The translations under genes were made by a program, and so were the position numbers. A stretch of DNA of 64,000 nucleotides, taken from Aristolochia californica (Eukaryota > Streptophyta > Magnoliopsida > Piperales > Aristolochiaceae). The stretch's first letter is position 1. The number at the start of each line of letters is the position of its first letter. The notes below the pieces were generated by a model. That model worked only from the letters and a program-made list of their open reading frames with translations, did no database searches and was not told the origin of the DNA. The DNA lies in the NCBI GenBank assembly GCA_029961685.1, contig JARWKL010000010.1, positions 17,319,931 through 17,383,930 on the forward strand, given 5' to 3'. This document shows, one piece after another, positions 38,901-53,586 of this stretch.

Positions 38901-41900
38901 GAGAAATAATTTTCTTCACTTACATTTATTATAGTTTTTAAATTCTTTTCCATACATAAACTCAAAAAATTTCATTTTGTTGTGATCTTATATCTTTTTT
39001 GTTTATGAGAAAAATGTGAGAGTAAAAAATCAAGTTTGGATCTGAAAAAAAATTTTGAACATCTAAAATGGAAATGCACAAATGCTGTGAGAGATAATTC
39101 CAAAACGTATCTGTGATTTTTAAGGATAGGCAAAAAGTGGGTTGTTTGGCTCTAGTAAATATCCAACCACACGTTAACTTGAGAATTTAATTTTTTCTAC
39201 TCCTCAAAATTTTCCAATCATTGGGCCACTTGCATCCTCAACATGTTTCTGGCATGTATTTCCACCACATTTAAAACATCTTACGATCAGTTAGAAGTCT
39301 CTTTCCTGTAAAAACTATTAGGGGTATTAGAAGTGGAATTTCCCGATAATGGATAATAAAACTTTGGACTTAATTTTTAGTGCGTGAAATAATTTTCTTC
39401 ACTTACATTTATTATAATTTTAAAATTCTTTTTCATACATAAACTGTGAAATTTTCATTTTGTTGTGATCTTTTAACTTTTTTTTTTTTTGAGAAAAATT
39501 GGAGAGTGAAAACTAAACTTTGGATCTGAAAAAAATAAAATTTGAACAGCCAAAATTGAAATGCACAAATGGTGAGAGAGATAATTCCCAAAAGTATCTG
39601 GGATTTTTAAGGATAGGCAAATAGTGGGTTGTTTGGTTCCGGTAAATATCCAACCACAAGTTAACTTGAGATTTTAATTTTTTCTACTCCTTGAAATTTT
39701 TGGATCCTTAGGCCACTTGCATCCTCAACATGTTTCTGGCATGCATATCCACCACATTTAAAACATGTTAGGATCAGTTAGAAGTCTCTATCCTATCAAA
39801 TCTTTAAGGGGTTCTACTAGTGGAATTTCCCAAACATGGATAACAAAACATTGGAGTTCCTTTTTAGTGTGTGAAATAATTTTCTTCACCTACATTTATT
39901 ATACTTTCAAATTCTTTTGTATACATAAAATCTAAAATTTTCATTTTGTTATGATCTTATATCTTTTTTGTTTACGAGAAAAATGGGAGAGTGAAAACGC
40001 ACGTTAGGTTCTGAAAAAAAAATTGATCTTCCAAAATGGAAATGCACAAATGCTGAGAGAGATAATTCCAAATAGTATCTATCATTTTTAAGGATAGGCA
40101 AAAAGTGGAATATTGGCTTCGGTAAATATCCAACCACACGTTAACTTGAGAATTTAATTTTTTCTCCTCCATAAAATTTTTGGGTCATTAGGCCACTTGC
40201 ATCAACAACATGTTTTCTGGCTTGCATATCCACCACACTTAAAACATGTTAGGATCAGTTAGAAGTCTCTTTCCTATCAAATCTATTAGGGGTTGTACTA
40301 ATGGAATTTCCCAAATGTGGATAACAAAACTTTGGAGTTCATTTTTAGTGCGTGAAATAATTTTCTTCACTTACATTTATTATAGTTTTCAAATTCTTTT
40401 GCATACTTAAACTCTCAAATTTTCATTTTGTTGTGATTTTAAATCTTTTTTGTTTAGGAGAAAAATGGGAGAGTGAAAACTCAAGTTTGGATTTAAAAAA
40501 ATAATTTGAACATCAGAAGTGGAAATGCACAAATGCTGTGAGAGATAATTCCAGAAAGTATCTGTCACTTTTAAGGATAGGCAAAAAGTGGGTTGTTTGG
40601 CTCCGGTAAATATCGAACCACATGTTAACTTGAGAATTTAATTTTTTCTACTCTTGAAATTTGTGGATCATTAGGCCACTTGCATCCTAAATATGTTTCT
40701 AACATACATATCCACCACACCTAAAACATGTTAGGATCAGTTAGAAGTCTCTTTCCTATCAAATCTATTAGGGGTTGTACTAGTAGAATTTCCCAAACTT
40801 GGATAACAAAACTTTGGAGTTCATTTTTAGTGCGTGAAATAATTTTCTTCACTTATATTTATTACAGTTTTCAAATTCTTTTGCATACATAAACTCTAAA
40901 ATTTTCATTTTTTGGTCATCTTATATGGTTTTTGTTTACAAGAAAAATGGGAGAGTGAAAACTCTAGTTTGGATCTGAAAATAAAATTTGAACATCCAAA
41001 ACTGAAAGGCACAAATAATGAGACAGACAATTCGAAAAAGTATCTGTGATTTTTAAGGATAGGAAAAAAGTGGGTTGTTATTCTCCGCCAAATATCCAAC
41101 CACAAGTTAACTTGAGAATTTAATTTTTCCTACTCCTTGAAATTTTTGGATCATTAGGCCACTTGCAACCTCCACATGTTTCTGGCATGCATATCCACCA
41201 CACTTAAAACATGTTAGGATCAGTTAGAAGTCTCTTTCCTATCAAATCTATAAGGGGTTGTACTAGTGCAATTTCCCAAACATGGATAACCAATCCTTGG
41301 AGTTCATTTTTAGGGCGTGAAATAATTTTCTTCACTTACATTTTTTCTAGTTTTCATATTCTTTTGCATACATAAACTATAAAATTTTCATTATGTTGTA
41401 ATCTTGTATCTTTTTTTTTATGAGAAAAATGGGAGAGGGAAAAATCAAGTTTGGATTTGAAAAAATAATTTGAACATCCAATATGGAAATGAACAAATGC
41501 AGAGAGAGACAATTCCAAAAAGTATCTGTGATTTTTTAGGATAAGCGAAAAGTGGGTTGTTTGGTTCCGGTAAATATTCAACCACACGTTAACTTGAGAA
41601 TTTAAGTTTTCCTACTCCTTCAAATTTTTGGATCATTAGGCTACTTGCGACCTCAACATGTTTCTGGCATGCATATCCACCACACTTATAACATGTTAGG
41701 ATCAGTTAGAAGTCTATTTACAATCAAATATATTAGGGGTTTTACTAGAGGAATTTCCAAAAACATGGATAACAAAACTTTGGAGTTCATTTTTAGTACA
41801 TGAAATAATTTTCTTCACTTACATTTATTATAGTTTTCAAATTCTTTTGCATACATAAACTCTAAAAATTGCATTTTGTTCTGTTCTTATATCTTTTTTG

Positions 41901-41929
41901 TTTACGAGAAAAATGGAGAGTAAAACTCA

Positions 41930-43385
41930 AGTTTGGATCTGAAAAAAATAAAATTTGAACATCCAAAATGGAAATGCACAAATGCTGAGAGAGATAATTC
42001 CAAAACGTATCTGTGATTTTTAAGGATTGGCAAAAAGTGGGTTGATTGGCTCCGGTAAATATCCAACCACACTTTAACTTGAGAATTTAATTTTTTCTTC
42101 TGCTTGAAATTTTTGGATCATTAGGCCACTTGCATCCTCAACATGTTTCTTGCATGCATATCCACCACACTTAAAACATGTTAGGATCAGTTAGAAGTCT
42201 CTTTCTTATCAAATCTATTAGGGGTTGTACAAGTGGAATTTCCCAAATATGGATAAGCTAACTTTGGGGTTCTTTTTTAGAGCGTGAAAAAATTTTCTCC
42301 ACTTACATTTATTGTAGTTTTCAAATTGTTTTGCATAATAAACTATAAAATTTTCATTTTGTTGTGATCTTTTTTTTTTTTTACAAGAAAAATGGGAGAG
42401 TGAAAAATCCAGTTTGCATCTGAAAAAATAATTCTAACATCCAATATGGAAATGCACAAATGCTGAGAGAGACAATTTCAAAAAGTATATGTTATTTTTA
42501 AGGGTAGGTGAAAAGTGGTTTGTTTGGCTCCGGTAAATATCCAACCTCACGTTAACTTGAGAATATAATTTTTTCAACTCCTAGAAATTTTTGGATCGTT
42601 AGGCCACTTGCATCCTCAACATGTTTCTGGCATGCATATCCCCCACAGTTAAAACATGCTAGGATTAGTTAGAAGTCTCTGTCCTATAAAATCTATTAGG
42701 GGTTGCACTAGCGAAATTTCCCAAACATGGATAACAAAACTTTGGAGTTCCTTTTTAGTGCGTGAAATAATTTTCTTCCGTGACATTTATTATAGTTTTC
42801 AAATTCTTTTGCATACATAAACTCTAAAATTTTCATTTTGTTGTGATATTATATCTTTTTTGTTTACGAGAAAAATGGGAGAGTAAAAAATCAAGTTTGG
42901 ATCTGAAAAAAATAAAATTTGAACATCCAAAATGAAAATGCACAAATGCTGAGAGAGATAATTCCAAAAAGTATATGTGATTTTTAAGGATAGGAAAATA
43001 GTGGGTTGTTTGGCTCTAGTATATATCCAACCAAACGTTAGCTTGAGAATTTAATTTTTTCTACTCCTTAAAATTTTTGGATCATTAGGCCACTTGCATC
43101 CTCATCAATTTTCTGGCTTGCATATCCACCACATTTAAAACATGTTAGGATCTGTTAGAAGTCTCTTTCCTATAAAATCTATTAGGGGTTGTACTAGTGG
43201 AATTTCCCAAACATGGATAACAAAACTTTGGAGTTCATTTTTAGTGCATGAAATAATTTTCTTCACTTACATTTATTATAGTTTTCAAATTATTTTGCAT
43301 ACATAAACTCTAAAATTTTTATTTTGTTCTAATCTTATATCTTCTTTGTTTATGAGAAAAATGGGATAGTGAAAACTCAAGTTTG
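41930..43385 (+). repeat. Three-monomer tandem unit I, copy 1
   Basis: A unit of about 1456 bp repeated directly in the next three monomers. Anchors: TTCTAACATCCAATATGG at 42432 and 43888, GCACTAGCG at 42705 and 44161, and TCTAGTATATATCC at 43015 and 44471, all offset 1456. Confidence 0.85.
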
Positions 43386-44842
43386 GATCTGAAAAAAATA
43401 AAATTTGAACCTCCAAAATGGAAATGCACAAATGCTGAGAGAGATAATTCCAAAACGTATCTGTGATTTTTAAGGATTGGCGAAAAGTCGGTTGTTTGGC
43501 TCCGGTAAATATCCAACCACACTTTAACTGGAGAATTTAATTTTTTCTTCTCCTTGAAATTTTTGGATCATTAGGCCACTTGCATCCTCAACTTGTTTCT
43601 TTGATGCATATCCACCACACTTAAAACATGTTAGGATCAGTTAGAAGTCTCTTTCCTATCAAATCTATTAGGGGTTGTAGTAGTGGAATTTTCCATACAT
43701 GGATAACCTAACTTTCAGGTTCTTTTTTAATGCGTGAAATAATTTTCTCCTCTTACATTTATTGTAGTTTTCAAATTGTTTTGCATACTTAAACTATAAA
43801 ATTTTCATTTTGTTGTGATCTTGTATCTTTTTTTTTTTGAAAGAAAAATAGGAGAGTGAAAAATCAAGTTTGCATTTGAAAAAATAATTCTAACATCCAA
43901 TATGGAAATGCACAAATGCTGAGAGAGACAATTTCAAAAAGTATCTGTGATTTTTAAGGGTAGGCGAAAAGTGGGTTGTTTGTCGCCGGCAAATATCCAA
44001 CCTCACGTTAACTTGAGAATTTAATTTTTTCTACACCTAGAAATTTTTGGATCGTTAGGCCACTTGCATCCTCAACATGTTTCTGGCATGCATATCCCCC
44101 ACATTTAAAACATGTTAGTATCAGTTAGAAGTCTCTGTCCTATAAAATCTATTAGGGGATGCACTAGCGGAATTTCCCAAACATGGATAACAAAACTTTG
44201 GAGTTCATTTTTAGTGCATGAAATAATTTTCTTCACTTACATTTATAATATTTTTCAAATTCTTTTGCATACATAAACTCTAAAATTTTCATTTTGTTGT
44301 GATCTTATATCTTTTTTGTTTACGAGAAAAATGAGAGAGTAAAAACTCAAGTTTGGATCAGAAAAAAATAAAATTTGAACATCCAAAATGAAAATACATA
44401 AATGTTGAGAGTGACAATTCCAAAAAGTATCTGTGATTTTTAAGGACAGAAAAATAGTGGGTTGTTTGGCTCTAGTATATATCCAACCACATGTTAACTT
44501 GAGAATTTAATTTTTTCTACTCCTTGAAATTTTGGGATCATTAGGGTACTTGCATCCTCATCATGTTTCTGGCTTGCATATCCACCACATTAAAACATGT
44601 TAGGATCAGTTAGAAGTCTCTTTCCTATTGAATCTATTAGGGGTTGTACTAGTGGAATTTTCCAAACATGATAACAAAACTTTGGAGTTCATTTTTAGTG
44701 CGTGAAATAATTTTCTTCACTTACATTTATTATAGTTTTCAAATTATTTTGCATACATAAACTCTAAAATTTTTATTTTGTTCTAATCTTATATCTTCTT
44801 TGTTTATGAGAAAAATGGGATAGTGAAAACTCAAGTTTGGAT
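43386..44842 (+). repeat. Three-monomer tandem unit I, copy 2
   Basis: Direct continuation of copy 1. The TTTTGTTCTAATCTTATATC variant closes both copies (about 43323 and 44778). Edges are estimated from where the shared variants stop. Confidence 0.82.
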
Positions 44843-46589
44843 TTGAAAAAATAAAATTTGAACATCAAAAATGGAAATGCACAAATGCTGAGAGAGGTAA
44901 TTCCAAAAAGTACATGTGATTTTTAATGATAGGTAAAAAAGTGGGATTTTTGGCTCCGGTAAATATGCAACCACACGTTAACTTGAGAATTTAATTTTCT
45001 CAATTCTATGAAATTTTTGGATCCTTAGGCCACTTGCATCCTCAACATGTTTCTTGCTTGCATATCCACCACATTTAAAACATGTTATGATCAGTTAGAA
45101 GTCTCTTTCCTATAAAATCTTTTAGAGTTTGTACAAGTGGAATTTTCCAAACATGGATAACAAAACTTTGGAGTTTATTTTTAGTGTGTGAAATAATTTT
45201 CTTCACTTACATTTATTAAAGTTTTCAAATTTTTTTGCACACATAAACTCTAAAATTTTTATTTTTTTCTAATCTTATTTTTTTTTTGTTTACAAGAAAA
45301 ATGGGAAAGTGAAAACTCAAGTTTGGATTTGAAAAAAATAAAATTTGAACATCAAAAATGGAAATGCACAAATGCTAAGAGAGATAATTCCAAAAAGTAT
45401 CTGTGATTTTTAAGGATAGGCAAAAAGTGGGTTGTTTGGCTCCTGTAAATATCCAACCACACGTTAACTTGAGAATTTAATTTTTTCTACTCCTTGAAAT
45501 TTTTGGATCCTTAGGCCACTTGCATCCTCAACATGTTTCTGGCATGCATATCCACCACATTAAAACATGTTATGATAAGTTAGAAGTGTCTTTCCTATAA
45601 AATCTATTAGGGGTTTTAGTAGTGGAATTTCCTGAACATGGATAACAAAAAGTTGGAGTTCATTTTTAGTGCGTGAAATAATTTTCTTCACTTACATTTA
45701 CTACAGTTTTCAAATTCTTTTTCCATACACACTCTAAAATTTTCATTTTGTTGTGATCTTATATTTTTTTTGTTTACGAGAAAAAAGGGAGTGTGAAAAT
45801 TTAAATTTGGATCTGAAAAAAAAATTTTGAACATCCAAAATGGAAATGCACAAATTCTGAGAGAGATAATTCAGAAAAGTATATGTGATTTTTAAGGATT
45901 GGCAAAAAGTGGTTTGTTTGGTTCCTGTAAATATCCAACCACACGTTAACTTGAGAATTTAATTTTTTTCTACTCCTTGAAATTTTTGGATCATTAGGCC
46001 ACTTGCATCCTCAACATGTTTCTGGCATGCATATCCACCACATTTAAAACATGTTAGGATCAGTTAGAAGTCTCTTTCCTATAAAATTTATTACGGGTTT
46101 TAGTAGTGGAATTTCCCAAACATGGATAACAAAACTTTGGAGTTCATTTTTAGTGCGTGAAATACTTTTCTTCACTTACATTCATTATAGTTTTCAAATT
46201 CTTTTGCATACATAAATTCTAAAATTTTCTTTTTGTTGTGATCTTTTATCTTTTTTGTTTACAAGAAATCTGGGAGAGTGAAAACTCAAGTTTGGATCTG
46301 AAAAAAAAAATTGAACATCCAAAATGGAAGTGCACAAATGTTGGGAGAGATAATTCCAAAAAGTATCGGTGATTTTTAAGTATTGACAAATAGTGGGTTG
46401 TTTGCCTCCGGTAAATATCCAACCACACGTAAACTTGAGAATTTAATTTTTTCTAATCATCTAAATTTTTGGATCATTACAGCACTTGCATCCTCAACAT
46501 GTTTCTCGCATGCATATCCAACACACTTAAAACATGTAAGGATTAGTTAGAAGTTTCTTTCCTATAAAATCTATTAGGGGTTGTACTAG

Positions 46590-47240
46590 TAGAATTTCCC
46601 AAACATGGATAACAAAACATTGGTATTCCTTTTTAGTGCCTGAAATAATTTTTTCTCTTATATTTATTATAGTTTTCAAATTCTTTTGCGTACTTAAACT
46701 CTAAAAGTTTCATTTTGTTGTGATCTTATATCTTTTTCGTTTACCAGAAAAAAGGGAGAGTAAAAACTCAAGTTTGGATCTGAAAAAAATAAAATTTGAA
46801 CATCCAAAATGGAAATGCTCAAATGCTGAGAGAGATAATTCCAAAAAGTATCTGTGATTTTTAAGGATAGGCAAATAGTGGGGTGTTTGGCTCTAGTATA
46901 TATCCAAGCACACGTTAACTTGAGAAGTTAATTTTTTCTACTCCTTGAAATTTTTGGATCAATAGGGCACTTGCAGACTCAACATGTTGTTGGCATGCGT
47001 ATCCACCACATTTAAAACATGTTAGGATCAGTTAGAAGTCTCTTTCCTATAAAATTTTTTAGGGGTTTTAGTAGCGGAATATCCCAAACATGGATAACAA
47101 AACATTGGTATTCCTTTTTAGTGCGTGAAATAATTTTCTTCTCTTATATTTATTATAGTTTTGATATTCTTTTGCATACTTAAACTCTAAAAGTTTCATT
47201 TTGTTGTGACCTTATATCTTTTTTGTTTACGAGAAAAACG
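46590..47240 (+). repeat. Adjacent duplicated monomers
   Basis: Two neighbouring monomers share ACATTGGTATTCCTTTTTAG and TACTTAAACTCTAAAAGTTT (46691 and 47177, offset 486), variants rare elsewhere. This indicates a recent one-monomer duplication. Confidence 0.65.
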
Positions 47241-50200
47241 GGAGAGTGAAAACTCAAGTTTGGATCTGAAAAAAATAAAATTCGAACATCCAAAATGGAA
47301 ATGGAACTGCTGAGGGAGATAATTCCAAAAAGCATCTGTGATTTTTAAGGAAAGGAAAAAAGTGGGTTGTTTGGGTCCGGTAAATATGCCACCATAAGTT
47401 AACTTGAGAATTTAATTTTTTCTACTCCTTGAAATAATTGGATCATTAGGCCACTTGCATCCTCAACATGTTTCTGGCATGCATATCCACCATATTTAAA
47501 ACATGTTAGGATCAGTTAGAAGTCTCTTTCCTATAAAATCTATTAGGGGTTGTACTGGTGGAAATTCCCAAACATGGATATCAAAACTTTGGAGTTCATT
47601 TTGAGTGCGTGAAATAATTTTCTTCACTTACATTTAATATAGTTTTCAAATTCTTTTGTATACGTAAACTCTAAAATTTTCATTTTGTTGTGATCTTATA
47701 TCTTTTTTAAATACGAGAAAAAAGGTGGAGTGAAAACTCAAATTTGGATCTGAAAAAAATAAAATTTGAACATCAAAAATGGAAATGCACAAATGCTAAG
47801 AGAGATAATTCCAAAAAGTATCTGTGATTTTTAAGGATAGGCAAAAAGTGGGTTGTTTGGCTCCAATAAATTTCCAACCACACGTTAACTTGAGAATTTA
47901 ATTTTTTCTACTCCTTGAAAATTTTGGATCATTAGGCCACTTGCATCCTCAACATGTTTCTGGCATGCATATCCACCACATTTAAAACATGATAGGATCC
48001 GTTAGATGTGTCTTTCCTATAAAATCTATTAGGGGTTGTACTAGTGGAACTTCCCAAACATGGATAACAAAACTTTGGAGTTCATTTTTAGTGCGTGAAA
48101 TAATTTTCTTCACTTACATTTATTATACTTTTCAAATTATTTTGCATACATAAACTCTAGAATTTTCATTTTTTTGTGATCCTATATCTTTTTTGGTTAC
48201 AAGAAAAATGGGAGGTTGAAAGCTCAAGTGGGATCTGAAAAAAAATTTGAACATCCAAAAAGAAAATGCACAAATGCTGAGACAGATAATTCCAAAAAGT
48301 ATCTAAGATTTTAAAGGAAAGGACAAAAGTGGGATGTTTGGCTCCGGTAAATATCCAACCACACGTTAACTTGAGAATTTAATTTTTTTTACTCGAAATT
48401 TTTGGATCCTAAAGCCACTTGCATGCTCAACATGTTTCTGCCATGCATATCCACCATATTTAAAACTTGTTAGGATCAGTTAGAAGTCTCTTTCTTATAA
48501 AATCTATTAGGGGTTGTACTATTGGAATTTCCCAAACATGGATAACAAAAATTTGGAGTTCATTTTTAGTGCGTGCAATAATTTTCTTCCCTTAAATTTA
48601 TTTTAGTTTTCAAATTCTTTTGCAAACATAAACTCTAAAATTTTCATTTTGTTGTGATTTTAAATCTTTTTTCTATACAAGAAAAATGGGAAAGTGAAAA
48701 CTCAAGTTTGTATCTAAAAAAAATAAATTTAATCATCCTAAATGGAAATGCACAAATGCTGGGAGAGATAATTCCAAAAAGTATCTGTGATTTTTACGGA
48801 TAGGAAAAAAGTGGGTTGTTTGGCTCCTGTTAATATCCAACCACAAGTTAACTTGAGAATTTAATTTTTTCTGCTCCTTGAATATTTTGGATCATTAGGC
48901 CACTTGCATCCTCAACATGTCTTTGGCATGCATATCCACCACACTTAAAACATGTTAGGATCAGTTAGAAGTCACTTTCCTATAAAATCTATTAGGGGTT
49001 GTACTAGTGGAATTTCCCTAACATGGATAACAAAACTTTGAAGTTCAGTTTTTGTGCATGAAATAATTTTCTTCACTTACATTTATTATAGTTTTCAAAT
49101 TCTTTTGCCTAAATAAACTCTAAAATTTTCATTTTTTTTGTTATCTTATATCTTTTTTGGTTAGGAGAAAAATGGAAGAGTGAAAACTCAAGTATGGATC
49201 TGAAAAAAAAAATTTGAACATAAAAAATGGAAATGCACAAATGCAGAGAGAGACAATTCCAAAAAGTATCGGTGATTTTTAAGGATAGGCAAAAAGTGGG
49301 TTGTTTGGCTCCGATAAAAATTCCAGCAACACGTTAACTTGAGAATTTAATTTTTTTTACTCGAAATTTTTGTATCATTAGGCCACTTGCATCCTCAACA
49401 TGTTTCTGGCATGCATATCCACCACATTTAAAACAAGTTAGGATCAGTAGAAGTCTATTTCTTATAAAATCTATTAGGGGTTGTACTAGTGGAATTTTCC
49501 AAACATGGGTAACAAAACGTTGGAGTTCATTTTAGTGCGTGAAATAATTTTCTTCAATTACATTTATTATAGTTTTCAAATTCTTTTGCATACATAAACT
49601 CTAAAATTTTCATTTCGTTGTGATCTTATATCATTTTTGTTTAGGAGAAAAATGGGAGAGTGAAAGCACAAGTTTGGATCTGAAAAAAACAATTTGAACA
49701 TCAAAAATTGAAATGCACAAATTCTGAGAGAGATAATTCCAAAAAGTATCTGTGATTTTTTAGGATAGGGAAAAAGTGGGTTGTTTTGCTCCGATAAATA
49801 TCCAGCAACACGTTAACTTGAGAATTTAATTTTTTCTACTCCTTGAAATTTTTGGATCATTAGGCCCCTTGCATCCTCAACATGTTTCTAGCATGCATAT
49901 CCACCACATTTAAAACAAGTGAGGATCAATAGAAGTCTCATTCCTATAAATTCTATTAGTGGTTGAACTAGTGGAATTTCCCAAACATGGATAACAAAAC
50001 TGTGGAGTTCATTTTAGTGCATGAAATATATTTCTTCCCTTACATTTATTATAGTTTTCAAATTCTTTTGCATACAAGAACTCTAAAATTTTCATTTTGT
50101 TGTGATCTTAAATCTTTTTTGTTTACGAGAAAAAAGGGAGAGTGAAAACTCAAGTTTAGATCTGAAAAAAAAAATTGAACAACCAAAATGAAAATACACA

Positions 50201-50869
50201 ACTGCTGAGAGTGATAATTCCAAAAGTATCTGTGATTTTTAAGGGGAGGCAAAAAGTGGGTTGTTTCGCTCCGGTAAATATCCAACCACACGTTAACTTG
50301 AGAATTTAATTTTTTCTACTCCTTGAAATTTTTTGATCACTAGGCCACTTGCATCCTCATCATGTTTGTGGCTTGCATATCTACCACATTTAAAACATGT
50401 CAGGATAAGACAAAAGTCTCTTTCCTTTAAAATCTATTAGGGGTTGAACTAGTGGAATTTCCCAAACATGGATAACAAAACTTTGGAGTTCATTTTTTGT
50501 GCATGAAATAATTTTCTTCTCTTACATTTGTTATAGTTTTCAAATTCTTTTGCATATATATACTCTAAAATTTTCATTTTGTTGTGACCTTATATCTTTT
50601 TTGTTTAGGAGAAAAATGGGAGGGAGAAAACTCAAGTTTGGGTATTAAAAAAAAATTTGAACATCCAAAATGGAAATGCACAAATGCTGAGAAAGATAAT
50701 TCCGAAAAGTATCTATCATTTTTAAGGATAGGCAAAAAGTGCGTTGTTTGGCTCCTTAAATATCGAACCACACGTTAAGTTTAGAATTTTATATTTTCTT
50801 CTCCTTGAAATTTTTGGATCATTAGGCCACTTGCATCCTCAACATGTTTCTGGCATGCATATCTACCAC

Positions 50870-50885
50870 ATTTAAAATTTGTTTA
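50870..50885. other. Deletion junction in a monomer (~207 bp lost)
   Basis: CACATTTAAAA is followed directly by TTTGTTTACGAG. The CATGTTAGG to CTTATATC half of the monomer is absent. It lies just before tandem unit II. Confidence 0.82.
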
Positions 50886-50970
50886 CGAGAAAAATGGGAG
50901 AGTGATTAAAACTCATATTTGGATCTGAAAAAAAAAATTGAACTTCCAAAATGGAAATGCACAAATGCTG

Positions 50971-52427
50971 AGAGAGTTAATTCCAAAAAGTATCTGTGAT
51001 TTTTAAGGATTGGCAAAAAGTGGGTTGTTTGGCTCCTGTAAATATCAAGCCACACGTTAACTTGAGAATTTAATTTTTTGTACTCCTTGAAATTTTTGGA
51101 TCATTAGGCCATTTGCATCCTCAACATGTCTCTGACATGCATACCCACCCCATTTAAAACATGTTAGGATCAGTTAGAAATTTCTTTCCTATAAAATCAA
51201 TTAGGGGTTTTAGTAGTGGAATTTCCCAAACATGGATGACAAAACTTTGGAGTTCATTTTTAGTACGTGAAATAATTTTCTTCACTTACATTTATTATTA
51301 TATTTTCCAAATTCTTTTGCATACATAAACTCTAAAAATTTCATTTTGTTGTCATCTTATATCTTTCTTGTTTACGAGAGAAATGGGAGAGTAAAAACTC
51401 AAATTTGGATCTAAAAAAAATAAATTTGAACATCCAAAATAGAAATCCAGAAATGCTAAGAGAGATAATTCCAAAAAGTATCTGTGATTTTTAAGGATAT
51501 GCAAAAAGTGGGTTGTTTGGCTTTGGTAAATATCCAACCACACGTTAACCTGAGAATTTAATTTTTTCTACTCCTTGAAATTTTAGGATTATTAGGCCAC
51601 TTGCATCCTCAACATGTTTCAGGCATGCATATCCACCACATGTAAAACATGTTAAGGTCAGTTAGAAATCTCTTTCCTGTAAAATCTATTAGGGGTTGTA
51701 CATGTGGAATTTCCCAAACATGGATAACTAAACTTTGGAGTTCATTTTAGCACGTGAAATGATTTTCTTCACTTACATTTATTATAGTTTTTCAAATTCT
51801 TTTGCATAAATAAACTCTAAAACTTTCATTTTGTAGTGATCTTATATCTTTTTTGTTTACGATAAAAATGGGAGAGTGAAAACTCAATTTTGGATCTGAA
51901 AAAAAAATTTGAACATCCAAAATGGAAATGCACAAATGGTGAGGGAGATAATTCCAAAAAGTATCTGTGATTTTTAAGGATAGGCAAAAAGTGGGTTGTT
52001 TGGCTCAGGTAAATATCCAACCACACGTTAACTTGAGAATTTCATTTTTTCTACTCCTTGAAATTTTTGTATCATTAGGCCAATTGCATCCTCAACATGT
52101 TTCTGGCATGCATATCCACCTCATTTGAAACATGGTAGGATCAGTTAGAAGTCTCTTTCCTACAAAATATATTAGGGGTTGTACTAGTGGAATTTCCCAA
52201 ACATGGATAACAAAACTTTGGAGTTCATTTTTAGTTCATGAAATAATTTTCTTCACTTACATTTATAATAGTTTTCAAATTCTTTTTCATACATAAACTC
52301 TAAAATTTTAATTTTGTTGTGATCTTATATCTTTCTTGGTTAAGAGAAAAATGGGAGAGTGAAAACACAAGTTTGGATCCAAAAAAAATAAAATTTCAAC
52401 ATCCAAAAAGGAAATGCACAGATGCTG
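50971..52427 (+). repeat. Three-monomer tandem unit II, copy 1
   Basis: 1457-bp unit. Anchors: GAGAGTTAATTCC (about 50971 and 52428), TATCAAGCCACACG, CATGTCTCTGACATGCATA, and CAATTGCATCC (52081 and 53537). The left edge is defined because sequence before 50971 does not match sequence before 52428. Confidence 0.87.
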
Positions 52428-53104
52428 AGAGAGTTAATTCCAAAAAGTATCTATGATTTTTAAGGATTGGCAAAAAGTGGGTTGTTTGGCTCCTGTAAAT
52501 ATCAAGCCACACGTTAACTTGAGAATTTAATTTTTTCTACTCCTTGAAATTTTTGGATCATTAGGCCATTTCCATCCTCATCATGTCTCTGACATGCATA
52601 TCCACCCCATTTAAACCATGTTAGGATCAGTTAGAAGTTTCTTTCCTATAAAATCAATTAGGGGTTTTAGTAGTGGAATTTCCCAAACATGGATGACAAA
52701 ACTTTGGAGTTCATTTTTCGTACGTGAAATAATTTTCTTCACTTATATTTATTATTATATTTTTCAAATTCTTTTGCATACGTAAACTCTAAAATTTTCA
52801 TTTTGTTGTCATCTTATATCTTTCTTGTTTACGAGAGAAATGAGAGAGTAAAAACTCAAGATTGGATCTGAAAAAAATAAATTTGAACATCCAAAATGGA
52901 AATCCACAAATGCTAAGAGAAATAATTCCAAAAAGTATCTGTGATTTTTAAGGATACGCAAAAAGTGGGTTGTTTGGCTCCGGTAAATATCCAACCGCAC
53001 GTTAACCTGAGAATTTAATTTTTTCTACTCCTTGAAATTTTAGGATTATTAGGCCACTTGCATCCTCAACATGTTTCAGGCATGCATATCCACCACATGT
53101 AAAA

Positions 53105-53586
53105 CATGTTAAGATCAGTTAGAAATCTCTTTCCTGTAAAATCTATTAGGGGTTGTACATGTGGAATTTCCCAAACATGGATAACAAAACTTTGGAGTTC
53201 ATTTTAGGGCATGAAACAATTTTCTTCACTTACATTTATTATAGTTTTCAAATTTTGTTACATAAATAAACTCTAAAACTTTCATTTTGTAGTGATCTTA
53301 TATCTTTTTTGTTTACGAGAAAAATGCGAGAGTGAAAACTCAAGTTTGGATCTGAAAAAAAAATTTGAACATCCAAATTGCAAATGCACAAATGCTGAGA
53401 GAGATAATTCTAAAAAGTATCTGTGATTTTTAAGGATAGGCAAAAAGTGGGTTGTTTGGCTCCGGTAAATATCCAACCACACGATAACTTGAGAATTTAA
53501 TTTTTTGTACTCCTTGAAATTTTTGGATCATTAGGCCAATTGCATCCTCAACATGTTTCTGGCATGCATATCCACCACATTTGAAA
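53105..53586 (+). repeat. Representative satellite monomer (482 bp)
   Basis: One near-consensus copy, counted from CATGTT to the base before the next CATGTT. It holds all landmarks without a large indel and has the full minus-strand stop-free stretch (53282-53482) seen in many copies. The first half of the + strand is T-rich and the second half is purine-rich, with A-runs and T-runs of 5-9 bases spaced along it. Restriction-type palindromes in typical copies include ACTAGT, GTTAAC, GCATGC and ATGCAT. I cannot assign it to a named satellite family. Confidence 0.85.

Noticed and set aside
53282..53482. Minus-strand 60-90 codon ORFs repeated in most monomers, as possible small proteins
   Set aside because: They are the same monomer segment in two overlapping frames, are broken by indels in many copies, and lack any domain. 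The strand is pyrimidine-rich, which removes stop codons by composition.
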